Notes: a model not told the origin generated them from the sequence alone. Positions 8,807 through 16,970 are shown, numbered from the stretch's first letter. The stretch is DNA of 64,000 nt from Muribaculaceae bacterium (GCA_023665425.1 JAMPDX010000001.1:30154-94153); one strand, 5' to 3'. Numbers and translations are program-made.

Positions 8807-10117
8807 TTATAGTTTGCGGATTTGGCGTTTTGCCAAACGGATAAAATCGAGCAGAGGGCGTGAGGCAGGACATGTATAAACGCATGAGCCGCATTCTATA
8901 CAGTCGGCTACATTGTGTGCCTTGGTGTCGGCCCACATATTCTGTACGCTCTGAGCTGCGAGCAGGTAGGGCTCGAGGCCCATGGGGCATACATCGACAC
9001 ATGATGCACACCTTATACATGGCTCCGGCTCGCAGCGATGGCTCATGGACTCGGGCAGAACGAGTATGCCGCTCATTCCCTTGGTAGTAGGGGTGTCGAG
9101 TGTAGCCATGGCACGCCCCATCATCGGACCACCGCTGATTACCTTGCCGGTATTTTCCGGCAGGCCTCCGGCAGCCTCGATAAGGTCTTTCACTGGGGTG
9201 CCTATCTGCACCAGGAAGTTTCCGGGATTTGTGAGCTCCGGGCCGGTAACAGTCACTACTCTTGAGGTGAGAGGCAGTCCCTTCTCGCATGCTTGATATA
9301 CGGCGTATGCGGTGGCCACATTGTCCACTATGGCACCCACATATACCGGGAGGGCACCTGAGGGTACCTGGCGGTTGAGAATGGCGTCGATAAGCTGCTT
9401 CTCACCACCTTGTGGATATTTCTTTTTAAGCTCGACAACTTCCACATTCTTATGGTGGCCGGCAGCCTCACGCATGGCGGCAATAGCCTCCGGCTTGTTT
9501 TCCTCGATACCGATGTAACACTTTTGCACCTTTACAGCCTTCATGAGCCAGCGTGCGCCACGCACTATGCCATCGGCATGCTCACGCATCAGCCGGTCAT
9601 CGCATGTGAGCCAGGGCTCACATTCGGCACCATTGATAATGACGAATTCAGGACGATTGCCTTTGCCCGGAGAGAGTTTTACAGATGTGGGGAAAGTAGC
9701 ACCACCCAGACCGACTATTCCGCACTCAGCCACACGGGCCACGATGTCGGCCGGAGCGTAATGAGCGCTAAGGTCCATAGCAGGGAGGGGCTCGAATGTA
9801 TCTTCAGCCTCGGGGTCACGTTCTATCTCAATGGCCTCCACAGGGTAGCCTGCCACATCTCGTGTGGTGGTAATCTTCTTCACTGTGCCGGAGACGGGGG
9901 AGTGGAGTGATGCACTCACATAACCGCCGGGCTTGGCTATCATCTGGCCGGCCAGCACCTTGTCGTTAACTTTGACTTCGGCCTGAGAGGGCGCGCCTAT
10001 ACTTTGGCTCAATATTACGGTCAGCACGTTTGGCTGCACCGGTGCAGTGATAGGCACATTGGCCGTATGTTTGCAATCATCGGGGTGAATACCCCCTTTT
10101 CGGAATGTCTTTTTCAT
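8807..10117 (-). CDS. rnfC: Rnf complex subunit RnfC (NADH-binding, two 4Fe-4S clusters)
   Basis: Peripheral subunit (436 residues) that exchanges electrons with NAD(H). It has the N-terminal GGIHP/barrel-sandwich segment, an NADH/FMN-binding Rossmann region (VGLGGATFPTSVKL, NGAECEPWLTCDDRLM) and two C-terminal 4Fe-4S motifs: CIRCASCVDVCP and CIECGSCVYTCP. Start chosen at 10117 because it gives MKKTFRKGGIHP, the normal family N-terminus, and an ATGA overlap with the rnfB stop; the longer in-frame extension runs through rnfB and is not plausible. It lacks the long C-terminal extension found in E. coli RsxC. Confidence 0.95.
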   Translation of the reverse strand: MKKTFRKGGIHPDDCKHTANVPITAPVQPNVLTVILSQSIGAPSQAEVKVNDKVLAGQMIAKPGGYVSASLHSPVSGTVKKITTTRDVAGYPVEAIEIERDPEAEDTFEPLPAMDLSAHYAPADIVARVAECGIVGLGGATFPTSVKLSPGKGNRPEFVIINGAECEPWLTCDDRLMREHADGIVRGARWLMKAVKVQKCYIGIEENKPEAIAAMREAAGHHKNVEVVELKKKYPQGGEKQLIDAILNRQVPSGALPVYVGAIVDNVATAYAVYQACEKGLPLTSRVVTVTGPELTNPGNFLVQIGTPVKDLIEAAGGLPENTGKVISGGPMMGRAMATLDTPTTKGMSGILVLPESMSHRCEPEPCIRCASCVDVCPMGLEPYLLAAQSVQNMWADTKAHNVADCIECGSCVYTCPASRPLLDFIRLAKRQIRKL

Positions 10118-10941
10118 ACTGTTTGGGGGGTGTTTTCTATTAATATCGTCTTGCGCGGACAGGCTTCTATACAAGCGCCGCAGCGGGTACAAGCGTTAGT
10201 GTCAATCATTGCCAATGGTCCGATAAGAGTTACAGCACCGGAGGGGCATGTCTTCTTGCATTTGCCGCAGCCAATGCAGCTAACCTTGCACTCTTTAAGG
10301 GCCTGAGCACCCTTGTCTTTGTTTCGGCAAGCTACAAACACGGTGGTGTCATAGCCATCGGGCACAGAGACTATTTCCATTACTCCTCGCGGACAAGTGT
10401 CGGCACATTTGCCACATCCCACACATTTAGAAATCTCCACCACCGGAAGCTCTGTCTCGGGGTCAATATGCAGGGCGTCGTAGGGACAAGCCTCCACACA
10501 GTCGCCACATCCGAGACATCCGTAGGCGCAGTCAGACTCACCCTCGCAGAACGATGCTTCAATAGAGCAGCGATGTACACCGTCATATCGGCGCACGTCA
10601 GGGCGAAGGCTGCATGAGCCGTTGCAAGCCACAACGGCGCGCTTCATGATGGCGTTGCCGGGGTTCAGTCCGAGTATCTCACCAATGCGCTTCATGCCGG
10701 AAGCACCCGCGCCCGGACACATAATATTATCAAGAGATGAAGCTGCGCAGCATGCGGTGGCGAAGTCGTGACACCCTTTGTAGCCACATGCACCGCAATT
10801 GGCTCCGGGTAGACATTCCTCCACTAAGGCAATGCGCTCATCTTCATGCACATAAAAGCGCCTTGAGACAAAGTACAACACTGCTCCGGCCAGAATACCG
10901 ATACCTCCCATGAGCAGTATTGTTAACCAAAAAATATCCAT
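10114..10941 (-). CDS. rnfB: Rnf complex ferredoxin-like subunit RnfB
   Basis: Electron entry subunit (275 residues). One N-terminal membrane helix (about 5-25) is followed by the RnfB-type 4Fe-4S domain (CLPGANCGACGYKGC, with a further Cys downstream) and four ferredoxin-type motifs: CLGCGDCVEACP, CVGCGKCADTCP, CIGCGKCKKTCP and CTRCGACIEACP. Four ferredoxin motifs are more than the two of E. coli RsxB and are usual for anaerobe Rnf complexes that take electrons from reduced ferredoxin. Followed by rnfC with ATGA overlap. Confidence 0.95.
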   Translation of the reverse strand: MDIFWLTILLMGGIGILAGAVLYFVSRRFYVHEDERIALVEECLPGANCGACGYKGCHDFATACCAASSLDNIMCPGAGASGMKRIGEILGLNPGNAIMKRAVVACNGSCSLRPDVRRYDGVHRCSIEASFCEGESDCAYGCLGCGDCVEACPYDALHIDPETELPVVEISKCVGCGKCADTCPRGVMEIVSVPDGYDTTVFVACRNKDKGAQALKECKVSCIGCGKCKKTCPSGAVTLIGPLAMIDTNACTRCGACIEACPRKTILIENTPQTV

Positions 10942-10987
10942 ATATGTAGTTGTAGGTCAAAAAGTTATGAATTGTGTAAAAGGTCGG

Positions 10988-11410
10988 TTATGTCAGAATA
11001 ATAAACTGGTGGTTTGTGTTGATATCCTTGCGACACCACCACAGTATCAGATATGTGAGAGTGCAAGCGCCTATACCGGCAAGCAGAGCAGCCCATTCGG
11101 GCACGCCGAGCTGGCATAGCGATACGATAGGCAGGATAAGCATAAGGCATGGGAGCCCCAGCATAAGCCCTACGGCCCGCCTATGTGTCCCGTTAGAAGC
11201 ACCTATTCGTACCCGCTGTCCCTGTGTGAAGTCAGCCGGGTTGGCCACATGTATCCTTATCGTTCCGCCAGAGTGCTTGCAAAGGGCAGCAGCAGCGCAT
11301 GCGGAGCAATTATCAGACTCATTGTCGGAGATAACTACTTCCACTTCAGATGAATACGGCAATATACGCCGTATAACCGCTTGATGCTCTATGCTGACGT
11401 TCTGACTCAC
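10988..11410 (-). CDS. rseC: RseC/MucC family membrane protein, first gene of the rnf operon
   Basis: 140 residues of the RseC/MucC family. The N-terminal soluble part contains a Cys cluster (NCSACAAAALC) that could carry an iron-sulphur centre, followed by a small beta segment and two transmembrane helices (about 80-120). In Proteobacteria RseC relatives act with Rsx/Rnf in reducing SoxR; in Bacteroidota this gene heads the rnf operon, so a role in assembly or redox sensing of the complex is a reasonable inference. It is the first gene after the promoter at 11422-11453 and is followed by rnfB after 46 bp. Confidence 0.88.
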   Translation of the reverse strand: MSQNVSIEHQAVIRRILPYSSEVEVVISDNESDNCSACAAAALCKHSGGTIRIHVANPADFTQGQRVRIGASNGTHRRAVGLMLGLPCLMLILPIVSLCQLGVPEWAALLAGIGACTLTYLILWWCRKDINTNHQFIILT

Positions 11411-11421
11411 TATCCGCCCAC

Positions 11422-11453
11422 AAAATTACAAAATCTAAATGAGCTGAACAAAG
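11422..11453 (-). promoter_or_regulatory. promoter of the rseC-rnfBCDGEA operon
   Basis: Minus-strand TTTG (11453-11450), 20 bases, then TAATTTTG (11429-11422), a full match to the Bacteroidota promoter pattern. The rseC start is at 11410, so the leader is only a few bases long. Confidence 0.75.
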
Positions 11454-11496
11454 AAAATTACGGAAATTTTTCTGTAATTAATCCTTTGCATTTTCG

Positions 11497-11528
11497 TTTG
11501 CAAATATGGAGCGTTTTTCGTAATTTTG
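11497..11528 (+). promoter_or_regulatory. promoter directly abutting the start of the tandem Cys/His gene
   Basis: TTTG (11497-11500), 20 bases, TAATTTTG (11521-11528). The ATG follows at 11534, so transcription should begin at or next to the start codon, suggesting a leaderless mRNA. Confidence 0.65.
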
Positions 11529-11533
11529 CGTGT

Positions 11534-11971
11534 ATGAAAAAGATACTTGCGCTACTCGTTTTTGCTTTGTGCTGTCTGACAATGGCAGCAGATAATTATT
11601 ACTGTACATATTGTGGATCGCGTTACTCATCAATCAGCTCGATGACAGCCAACAAATGCTCCCGTCACCCTGATGGCGCATATAAGGGGTATCATACTCC
11701 TTATCAGGGAGATAGTTCACAGAAAAAGTTTTATTGTGCTTATTGCGGATCCTCGTTCACATCTATCGGCTCGATGACGGCCAACAAGTGTTCTCGCTAT
11801 CCTGATGGTGTATACATGGGATATCATTCACCTTACAGCGGCAGTGCCTCCAACAAGTATTATTGCATCTATTGCGGATCCTCGTTCACATCCATTGGCT
11901 CGATGACGGCCAACAAATGCTCGCGCCACCCAAAAGGGGCATATAAGGGCTATCATTCTCCATCTCGATAA
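11534..11971 (+). CDS. secreted protein of three tandem Cys/His zinc-ribbon-like modules
   Basis: Encodes 145 residues: a signal peptide (1-19, ending TMA) and then three near-identical modules of 43-44 residues beginning near Cys24, Cys68 and Cys111. Each module reads YYCxYCGSxFxSIxSMTANKC followed by SRxPxGxYxGYH. Conserved potential metal ligands are C-x2-C-x14-C-x11-H; the His right after the third Cys is replaced by Tyr in module 2, so the distal GYH His is the better fourth ligand. Modules 2 and 3 are also nearly identical in DNA, implying recent duplication. I chose the ATG at 11534 because it gives a clean signal peptide and follows a promoter; the upstream in-frame extension is non-coding in character. 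Function unknown; a periplasmic or surface zinc-binding role is inference. Confidence 0.75.
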   Translation: MKKILALLVFALCCLTMAADNYYCTYCGSRYSSISSMTANKCSRHPDGAYKGYHTPYQGDSSQKKFYCAYCGSSFTSIGSMTANKCSRYPDGVYMGYHSPYSGSASNKYYCIYCGSSFTSIGSMTANKCSRHPKGAYKGYHSPSR

Positions 11972-12053
11972 TAAGTGTCTCACATTAAATAGTATATGTA
12001 TTCAAGCGACTCGTGTTTAACCTTTTATATGGCTCACTTATAGGCATAAAGGA

Positions 12054-12085
12054 AACGTCATGCCCCGAAAGGAGAGCATGACGTT
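12054..12085. terminator. hairpin between convergent genes
   Basis: Perfect 10-bp stem: AACGTCATGC (12054-12063) with GCATGACGTT (12076-12085), 12-base loop. It separates the tandem-module gene (plus) from the small ORF at 12117-12269 (minus) and probably serves both. Confidence 0.65.
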
Positions 12086-12116
12086 GTCGTTATACCCGTT
12101 AGGGTAATAGTTGCTT

Positions 12117-12269
12117 TCAATTCAAAACCAATGTTCCGGCAGCAGGCGAGTAGTTGTAAGCTCGCGCAAAGTTTCGCAGGAAATTGATAGTAGACATACG
12201 TGGGGTCTTCATGTTAATATCATCGGCTTTCTGTGCCGTGCGAATTTTAGAGGTGTAGATTTTTTGCAT
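12117..12269 (-). CDS. small 50-residue protein of unknown function
   Basis: A short ORF of 50 codons with ATG at 12269 and TGA at 12117. The product begins MQKIYTSKIRTAQKADDIN and continues MKTPRMSTINFLRNFARAYN, ending AAGTLVLN. The composition is protein-like (balanced basic residues, an amphipathic FLRNFARAY helix) and it has correct stop placement before a convergent hairpin. I recall very short Bacteroidales proteins built around an MKTPR-x-ST-x-x-F-x-R-x-FAR core, but this is unverified. A second in-frame ATG at residue 20 could be the real start. It lies 90 bp downstream of znuC on the same strand but is probably a separate unit. Confidence 0.6.
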   Translation of the reverse strand: MQKIYTSKIRTAQKADDINMKTPRMSTINFLRNFARAYNYSPAAGTLVLN

Positions 12270-12359
12270 AGGCAAACATGGTGTTAAATGATAGTTTACA
12301 TTATACTAACGCATGTTTCTGGATAATATTGTAAAAATCTAAAAAAATCGTAAGGTGTC

Positions 12360-13067
12360 CTATATGTCGCACTCTTGGCTTGTGGGGATGTAGTGGTGCA
12401 GGGCGTGGCAATGGGTGAGTGTCTGCTCCACAATGATGTGCTTGTTGGCCATGCCGGAAATGATGGACATCTCGTGGCTCACAAGGATGATGGTGGTATG
12501 CTTTGCCAATGCTTCTACTATCCCGTATATTTGTTGCTCAAAACGCTTATCGACGTATGACAATGGCTCATCGAGGACTAATAGCTCGGGCTTGGAAATA
12601 ATTGCACGGGCCAGCAAGGTACGTTGCAATTGGCCGCCGGAGAGTTCGCCAATACTTTGCGACATAAATTTATCGGTATTGGTGAGCGCGACAACTTCAT
12701 CCAGGCGCTCATAGTCCGTAGCTGTGGGGCGGCTCCAGGGCTTGCGATAAAGGCCTGAAAGTATCACCTCTTTGACAGTAATGGGGAAGCTGGTGTCGAT
12801 AGCGCTCTTCTGCGGCAGGTAGCCAATGTGCAGATGCTTAACCTTATTACCCTGTATGTCAAAATATTGCACTGTACCGTGGGTGGGCTTTAGTAGTTTC
12901 AGCAACACGCGCAGCAAGGTGGTTTTGCCTCCTCCGTTGGGGCCCGATATGGCCAAAAAGTCGCCGCGGTCTATTGTCAGATTAATGTCGGTAAGTGCGG
13001 GCGGTCTATGGCTTTCATAACTCACCGAGACATTGTTGAGCTCAATGATTGGTCTGTGTGAGTGCAT
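12360..13067 (-). CDS. znuC: zinc/manganese ABC transporter ATP-binding protein
   Basis: ATPase (235 residues) of a metal-type ABC importer. Motifs: Walker A GPNGGGKTTL (about 40-49), ABC signature LSGGQLQRTLLARAI, Walker B ELLVLDEPLSYVD, switch His in VSHEM. The start overlaps the end of znuA by 26 bp. The product should energise import of the metal bound by ZnuA. No membrane permease gene follows: downstream on this strand are only the small ORF and a terminator, so the permease must be encoded elsewhere. Confidence 0.9.
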   Translation of the reverse strand: MHSHRPIIELNNVSVSYESHRPPALTDINLTIDRGDFLAISGPNGGGKTTLLRVLLKLLKPTHGTVQYFDIQGNKVKHLHIGYLPQKSAIDTSFPITVKEVILSGLYRKPWSRPTATDYERLDEVVALTNTDKFMSQSIGELSGGQLQRTLLARAIISKPELLVLDEPLSYVDKRFEQQIYGIVEALAKHTTIILVSHEMSIISGMANKHIIVEQTLTHCHALHHYIPTSQECDI

Positions 13068-13947
13068 GTGTCAGAAAACGTATTTGAGCAGCGATATCGG
13101 GCTGCATTAACGAAATGTTTGTAGTGGGGATACCCAACTCTTTGGCCATTACGTCAGCCTCGCGAGAGTCAAACTCAGCTTGGGTGAAAAAGATCAGGGC
13201 ATTGGGCTGCCCGGCTTGCTCAATGCGTTGCTTGTATTGAGCAACAGACGTCTCTTTACCTGTAGTTTCAAGCCCGGTCTGCACCAATCCGTAATCGCGG
13301 GCAAAGTAGCTGAGAGAGGGATGCCACACCACAAACGCGCGCCCCTTCAGCGTACTTAACGCTGTCTTGACAGAATCATCAAGGGCGGCAAGGTTTGTGT
13401 CAAGGTCTTTGTATCTTGTTGTGTAATAATCCTTTCCCTCCGGGTCAAGGGCGATGACCTTCTCATACATGTTTTTAGCCATGATGCGCGCATTGAGCAG
13501 GGATGTCCATACGTGCGGGTCGGGGGCGTGGTCATGGTCTGTGCCGGCAGAGGCCGCATGGCCATCGGTCAGCACATTAATGCCGGCTGAGGAGTCAACT
13601 ATTTGCAGGGATGGGAAATTCTCCTGTATCTTTGGCAGGGATGTCAGTTCGAAAGCCAGATTACCCACGGTGAAGTAAGCCTGACTGGCCTGGAGGTTCA
13701 TGAGCTGATGCATTGAAGGCTCAAATGTCTCCGGGTTTGAGTCTGCCTTCAGCATGGAGACAACAGTAAATCTGTCTCCCACTATACTGTCGAGCAGCCA
13801 CTTTTGTGGCGGGATGCTCACTGTGAGCACATTCGTATCCGAGCTGTGAGTGCAGCTGCACAGCAGACACAAAATTGCACACAGCATTGCTGTGAGGCAA
13901 CGCTGTGGCAATAATATCGGTATGTCGGGGATATGTCGTTTTGTCAT
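13042..13947 (-). CDS. znuA: zinc-type ABC transporter substrate-binding lipoprotein
   Basis: 301-residue member of the cluster 9 (ZnuA/TroA) metal-binding family. The N-terminus has a late lipoprotein signal (lipobox LCSC, Cys32). A short His/Asp loop (DHDHAPDPHVW) precedes the central metal site, and conserved ligand contexts follow (VVWHPSLSYFARDYG; FTQAEFDSREADVMAKELG). The start codon shares one base with the trpS stop (TGATG), so trpS, znuA and znuC appear to be one transcript. Zinc is the usual substrate for the His-loop subclass; manganese cannot be excluded. Confidence 0.9.
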   Translation of the reverse strand: MTKRHIPDIPILLPQRCLTAMLCAILCLLCSCTHSSDTNVLTVSIPPQKWLLDSIVGDRFTVVSMLKADSNPETFEPSMHQLMNLQASQAYFTVGNLAFELTSLPKIQENFPSLQIVDSSAGINVLTDGHAASAGTDHDHAPDPHVWTSLLNARIMAKNMYEKVIALDPEGKDYYTTRYKDLDTNLAALDDSVKTALSTLKGRAFVVWHPSLSYFARDYGLVQTGLETTGKETSVAQYKQRIEQAGQPNALIFFTQAEFDSREADVMAKELGIPTTNISLMQPDIAAQIRFLTHALTQTNH

Positions 13948-15020
13948 CAGAACTTTTTGATACCCATTATTTGACGCACATCGTGCAGTGTGTCGGAAGC
14001 TATCGCTCTTGCCTGCTCAGCGCCGCGCCGCACCACCTTGCTTATATACTCATCATTATTGCGAATGTCAAGGATGCGTTCGCGGATGGGCAGTGTTACC
14101 TTCAGAATATCTTCAGCGAGCTGCTTTTTGAGGTCGCCATAGCGGATTGAGCAGTCTGCGTATGCATTCTTGAAGTGTTCCACTGTCGAAGGTTCGCTCA
14201 CTAACTCCATGAGGGTAAACAGATTTGCTATCGGCTCGGTAGGAGTAGAGTTGGGCTCTGTGGGGCCGGCATCAGTCACTGCGCGCATCACCTTCTTGCG
14301 CAGGGTCTTCTCATCGTCGATGAGGTAGATGCAGTTACCTTCGCTCTTACCCATCTTGCCGGATCCGTCGAGTCCGGGCACCTTGACCGGCTTGCCATCG
14401 AAGTTGAAGTTGACGGCATCATGGAAGTAATCGGTCTTATAGAATGAATTGAAGCGGCGGCCAAAACGGCGTGTAAGCTCCAAATGCTGCTCCTGGTCCT
14501 TGCCTACGGGCACAAAGTCTGCTTTATGTATCAGGATATCCACGGCCATGAGGGTGGGGTAGGTGAGAAGGCCGGCGTTAACACTCTTATTACTCTGATT
14601 GCCAATGATTTCCTTCTCTATCTCATCCTCGCTCTCATCAGCCTTGACTGATATGCCGAGTGCCTTGCGCGCTTTGTCCTTGAAGGAGGCCGTTCGCATC
14701 AACTCTCCTATGCCGGCGTGCATATTCATTAGCAGATACATCTCGGAGATTTCGGGCACATCGCTCTGGACATAGAGTATGTTCTTTTCCGGGTCAAGAC
14801 CGGCGGCCAGATATTCGGCAAGAATACTTTTGACATTCTCGTGGAGCATCTTCGGGTCGGGATGTGTGGTGAGCGCATGTAAGTCAGCTATGAAGAAGCG
14901 GCAATCAAAATCGTCCTGCATACGGACGAATTTGTTGAGCGCTCCATAGTAGTTGCCTAAATGTAAATTACCGGTGGCGCGGATGCCGGAGAGTACTATT
15001 TTTTTCTTATTGTCAGACAT
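13947..15020 (-). CDS. trpS: tryptophanyl-tRNA synthetase
   Basis: Class I aminoacyl-tRNA synthetase charging tRNA-Trp (357 residues, family about 330-350). The HIGH-like signature is TGNLHLGNYYG near the N-terminus and the KMSKS-like signature is GKMGKSEGN. Other family segments are ADLHALTTHPDP and PVGKDQEQHLELTR. It leads the trpS-znuA-znuC cluster. Confidence 0.96.
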   Translation of the reverse strand: MSDNKKKIVLSGIRATGNLHLGNYYGALNKFVRMQDDFDCRFFIADLHALTTHPDPKMLHENVKSILAEYLAAGLDPEKNILYVQSDVPEISEMYLLMNMHAGIGELMRTASFKDKARKALGISVKADESEDEIEKEIIGNQSNKSVNAGLLTYPTLMAVDILIHKADFVPVGKDQEQHLELTRRFGRRFNSFYKTDYFHDAVNFNFDGKPVKVPGLDGSGKMGKSEGNCIYLIDDEKTLRKKVMRAVTDAGPTEPNSTPTEPIANLFTLMELVSEPSTVEHFKNAYADCSIRYGDLKKQLAEDILKVTLPIRERILDIRNNDEYISKVVRRGAEQARAIASDTLHDVRQIMGIKKF

Positions 15021-15024
15021 AGAG

Positions 15025-15050
15025 TAAGAGCTTGTTTTAATAAAAGTTAA
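15025..15050 (+). repeat. isolated end-like fragment of the 335-bp element family
   Basis: TAAGAGCTTGTTTTAATAAA at 15025-15044 closely resembles the element end at 63948-63969. It lies between trpS and the SGNH hydrolase gene; only the end sequence is recognisable. Confidence 0.45.
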
Positions 15051-15068
15051 GGCCGAATGTGGGCTTGC

Positions 15069-15743
15069 TTATAACGATTGGTTCATGCGGCGGTATATGA
15101 AAGTCTTGCCACGTTTCATCTGCTGGCCGGTTGGCTTGTGCAGAGAGTGGAAGTTTATACCGGTGCTCGGTAGCCAGGATACAATGTGGTCCATGAGCAG
15201 AGCTGCCCCATCGCGTGTGGGATGCGGGTTGGTCTTGCTCTGGCGAGGGATTGACTCATTTGAGGCATTGTAGAAGTGTCCGTTAGGGGCGCTCTCCACA
15301 CTCTGCTTCAGCCAGTTGACCAGAGTCTCACCTTTACCCTTACCGGGCCATGACAGCGGGCCTATCCAAACAAAGGGCGTTTTGCCGATGGCCTTTTTAA
15401 TAGTAGCCATTGAGGGGCCCAAACTTGCCTGCGGGTTGCGTTCCAACAAGGCATTCATACCCAAATTGATAAAGATTACGTCAGGCTTGTGCTGGGCTAT
15501 CAAGGAGGGAAGTTTGCCCGATTTGGCATACTTCTGCGGGGTGGCACCATCCCATGTTATTGTAGCCACATCGAAGCCGTTCTCAGCTCCGTATGCGGTG
15601 AGGCGTTCACCCATCCAGCCGGTCTGGGAGTCGCCTATGAACAACACTTTTTTGACCGGCTTGGTTTCTGCCATTGCCGGGAGCGTGGAGAGCAGAGCCA
15701 GCAATATCAGAGCCAAAAAGTGATATGTATTTAATTTTTTCAT
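15069..15743 (-). CDS. secreted SGNH/GDSL-family hydrolase
   Basis: Encodes 224 residues from the ATG at 15743, which gives a clean signal peptide (cleavage after PAMA, about residue 25); six extra upstream codons are possible but less likely. The esterase signature block I is LFIGDSQTGW with the nucleophile Ser, block III is INLGMNALL (Gly-x-Asn) and the C-terminal block V-like segment is NPHPTRDGAALLMDHIV with the His/Asp pair. The family removes acyl groups from lipids, polysaccharide or peptidoglycan; the substrate is not evident. The basic C-terminal tail (KRGKTFIYRR) is unusual. Confidence 0.78.
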   Translation of the reverse strand: MKKLNTYHFLALILLALLSTLPAMAETKPVKKVLFIGDSQTGWMGERLTAYGAENGFDVATITWDGATPQKYAKSGKLPSLIAQHKPDVIFINLGMNALLERNPQASLGPSMATIKKAIGKTPFVWIGPLSWPGKGKGETLVNWLKQSVESAPNGHFYNASNESIPRQSKTNPHPTRDGAALLMDHIVSWLPSTGINFHSLHKPTGQQMKRGKTFIYRRMNQSL

Positions 15744-15750
15744 AATCAAT

Positions 15751-15769
15751 CTATTAGACACACTATTAG
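15751..15769. repeat. isolated end-like motif of the 335-bp element family
   Basis: CTATTAGACACACTATTAG sits across the stop codon of the YitT gene and resembles the element termini at 37634 and 37968 (TTAGACACACTCTTA). Confidence 0.35.
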
Positions 15770-16785
15770 TCGGCAGCCAAATTTGGCTCCTCGTCGGGGC
15801 GATATGGATGAGCTGCTTCGGATGCCTTATGCTCCGGCAGGGTGCTGTGGTGTTTGGGCTTTTTCAGACGCACCTTCATCGTATCGAAGCCTTTGCCATA
15901 GACACCATTGGCTTTACTCTGAGCTATAAATGCATCCGGGTCGATGCTCTTAATGATGCGGAACATGGTCACTGACTCAATCTTGCGACACCACACGAGC
16001 AATATCTTCACCTCATGCTTGGAGTACCAGCCCATACCATCCATTACAGTAACACCTCTGTGTGCCACTGAGTTTATTCCATCTGCAATTTTTTGCCATT
16101 CGCGAGAGAAGATTATGAATTGAGTAGCCTGACGGTTAGTATTTATGAGCATATCTGTCATGAATGATGTCAAATATGTCACAACAAGGCCGTAGACTAT
16201 CAAGGGCAGTCGCACCTGAAAACGCTCCATGAGTGTGCCGTCAAAAGGCAAGAATATAGAGCTGCTCACAATGAGCATATCGGTGATAATCATGGTGCGA
16301 CCTATGCTGACATTGCTCAGCTTGCTCACCATAGCAGCCACAATATCAGTACCACCCGAGGAGCCGTTGTGGATGAAGATGGTGCCTATACCCAGACCAC
16401 AAAGCAGACCACCGAGCACAATACTCATTGTCGGGTCTTCCATGAGCGGATGGCTAAGCCCTAAAAATACAGGCTGCATCCATCCAATCATAATAGCTAC
16501 TATGGTGGCACCGAAGATTGTGCGCTTAACAAAGGTTTTACCTACTATCTTGAAGGCTATAGCGAGTAACGTCAGATTACAAGCATAGCCGGTAACGGCT
16601 ACCGGTATTAACTCGTTGCTGGCATAGAATACAAGTGTACCCACACCGGTGAGGCCACCCATTACCACATGGTGGGGCAGCACAAAAGCGGTGAACCCAA
16701 AAGCATAGAAGGCTATACCCAGGACGATAAAAAAATAGTCCTTGGCTGAGTGAAACAGCGAGTCGTAATGAATCTTTTTGGTCAT
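15766..16785 (-). CDS. YitT family membrane protein (DUF161 plus DUF2179)
   Basis: 339 residues. The N-terminal half has five or so hydrophobic helices with the YitT signatures FVLPHHVVMGGLTGVGT and HNGSSGGTDIVAAMVSK; a cytoplasmic DUF2179 domain follows (about 225-310, with RGVTVMDGMGWYSKHEVKILLVWCRK and ...DPDAFIAQSKANGVYGKGF). The C-terminal 30 residues are a charged tail. The family is widespread in Firmicutes and Bacteroidota and is of unsettled function, probably transport. A candidate promoter -7 box lies at 16911-16904 on the minus strand. Confidence 0.9.
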   Translation of the reverse strand: MTKKIHYDSLFHSAKDYFFIVLGIAFYAFGFTAFVLPHHVVMGGLTGVGTLVFYASNELIPVAVTGYACNLTLLAIAFKIVGKTFVKRTIFGATIVAIMIGWMQPVFLGLSHPLMEDPTMSIVLGGLLCGLGIGTIFIHNGSSGGTDIVAAMVSKLSNVSIGRTMIITDMLIVSSSIFLPFDGTLMERFQVRLPLIVYGLVVTYLTSFMTDMLINTNRQATQFIIFSREWQKIADGINSVAHRGVTVMDGMGWYSKHEVKILLVWCRKIESVTMFRIIKSIDPDAFIAQSKANGVYGKGFDTMKVRLKKPKHHSTLPEHKASEAAHPYRPDEEPNLAAD

Positions 16786-16814
16786 AGAATCTCAAACAAG
16801 TTATAGCCGGATTA

Positions 16815-16830
16815 ATTAGATACACTCTAA
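16815..16830. repeat. isolated end-like motif in the YitT leader
   Basis: ATTAGATACACTCTAA resembles the termini of the 335-bp element (TTAGACACACTCTTA). It sits in the leader region upstream of the YitT gene. Confidence 0.3.
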
Positions 16831-16970
16831 AGCCCAACCCGGTCAATTAGTGTAAAAAACTCCGGCCCCATCAATCGTTAATGAGGAGGAGCTAAATTTG
16901 CCGCAAAATTACGGAAAAATTTCCATAATGCACCCACATTCCTCTAAAAATATTTCCATGCGTACTCAGA

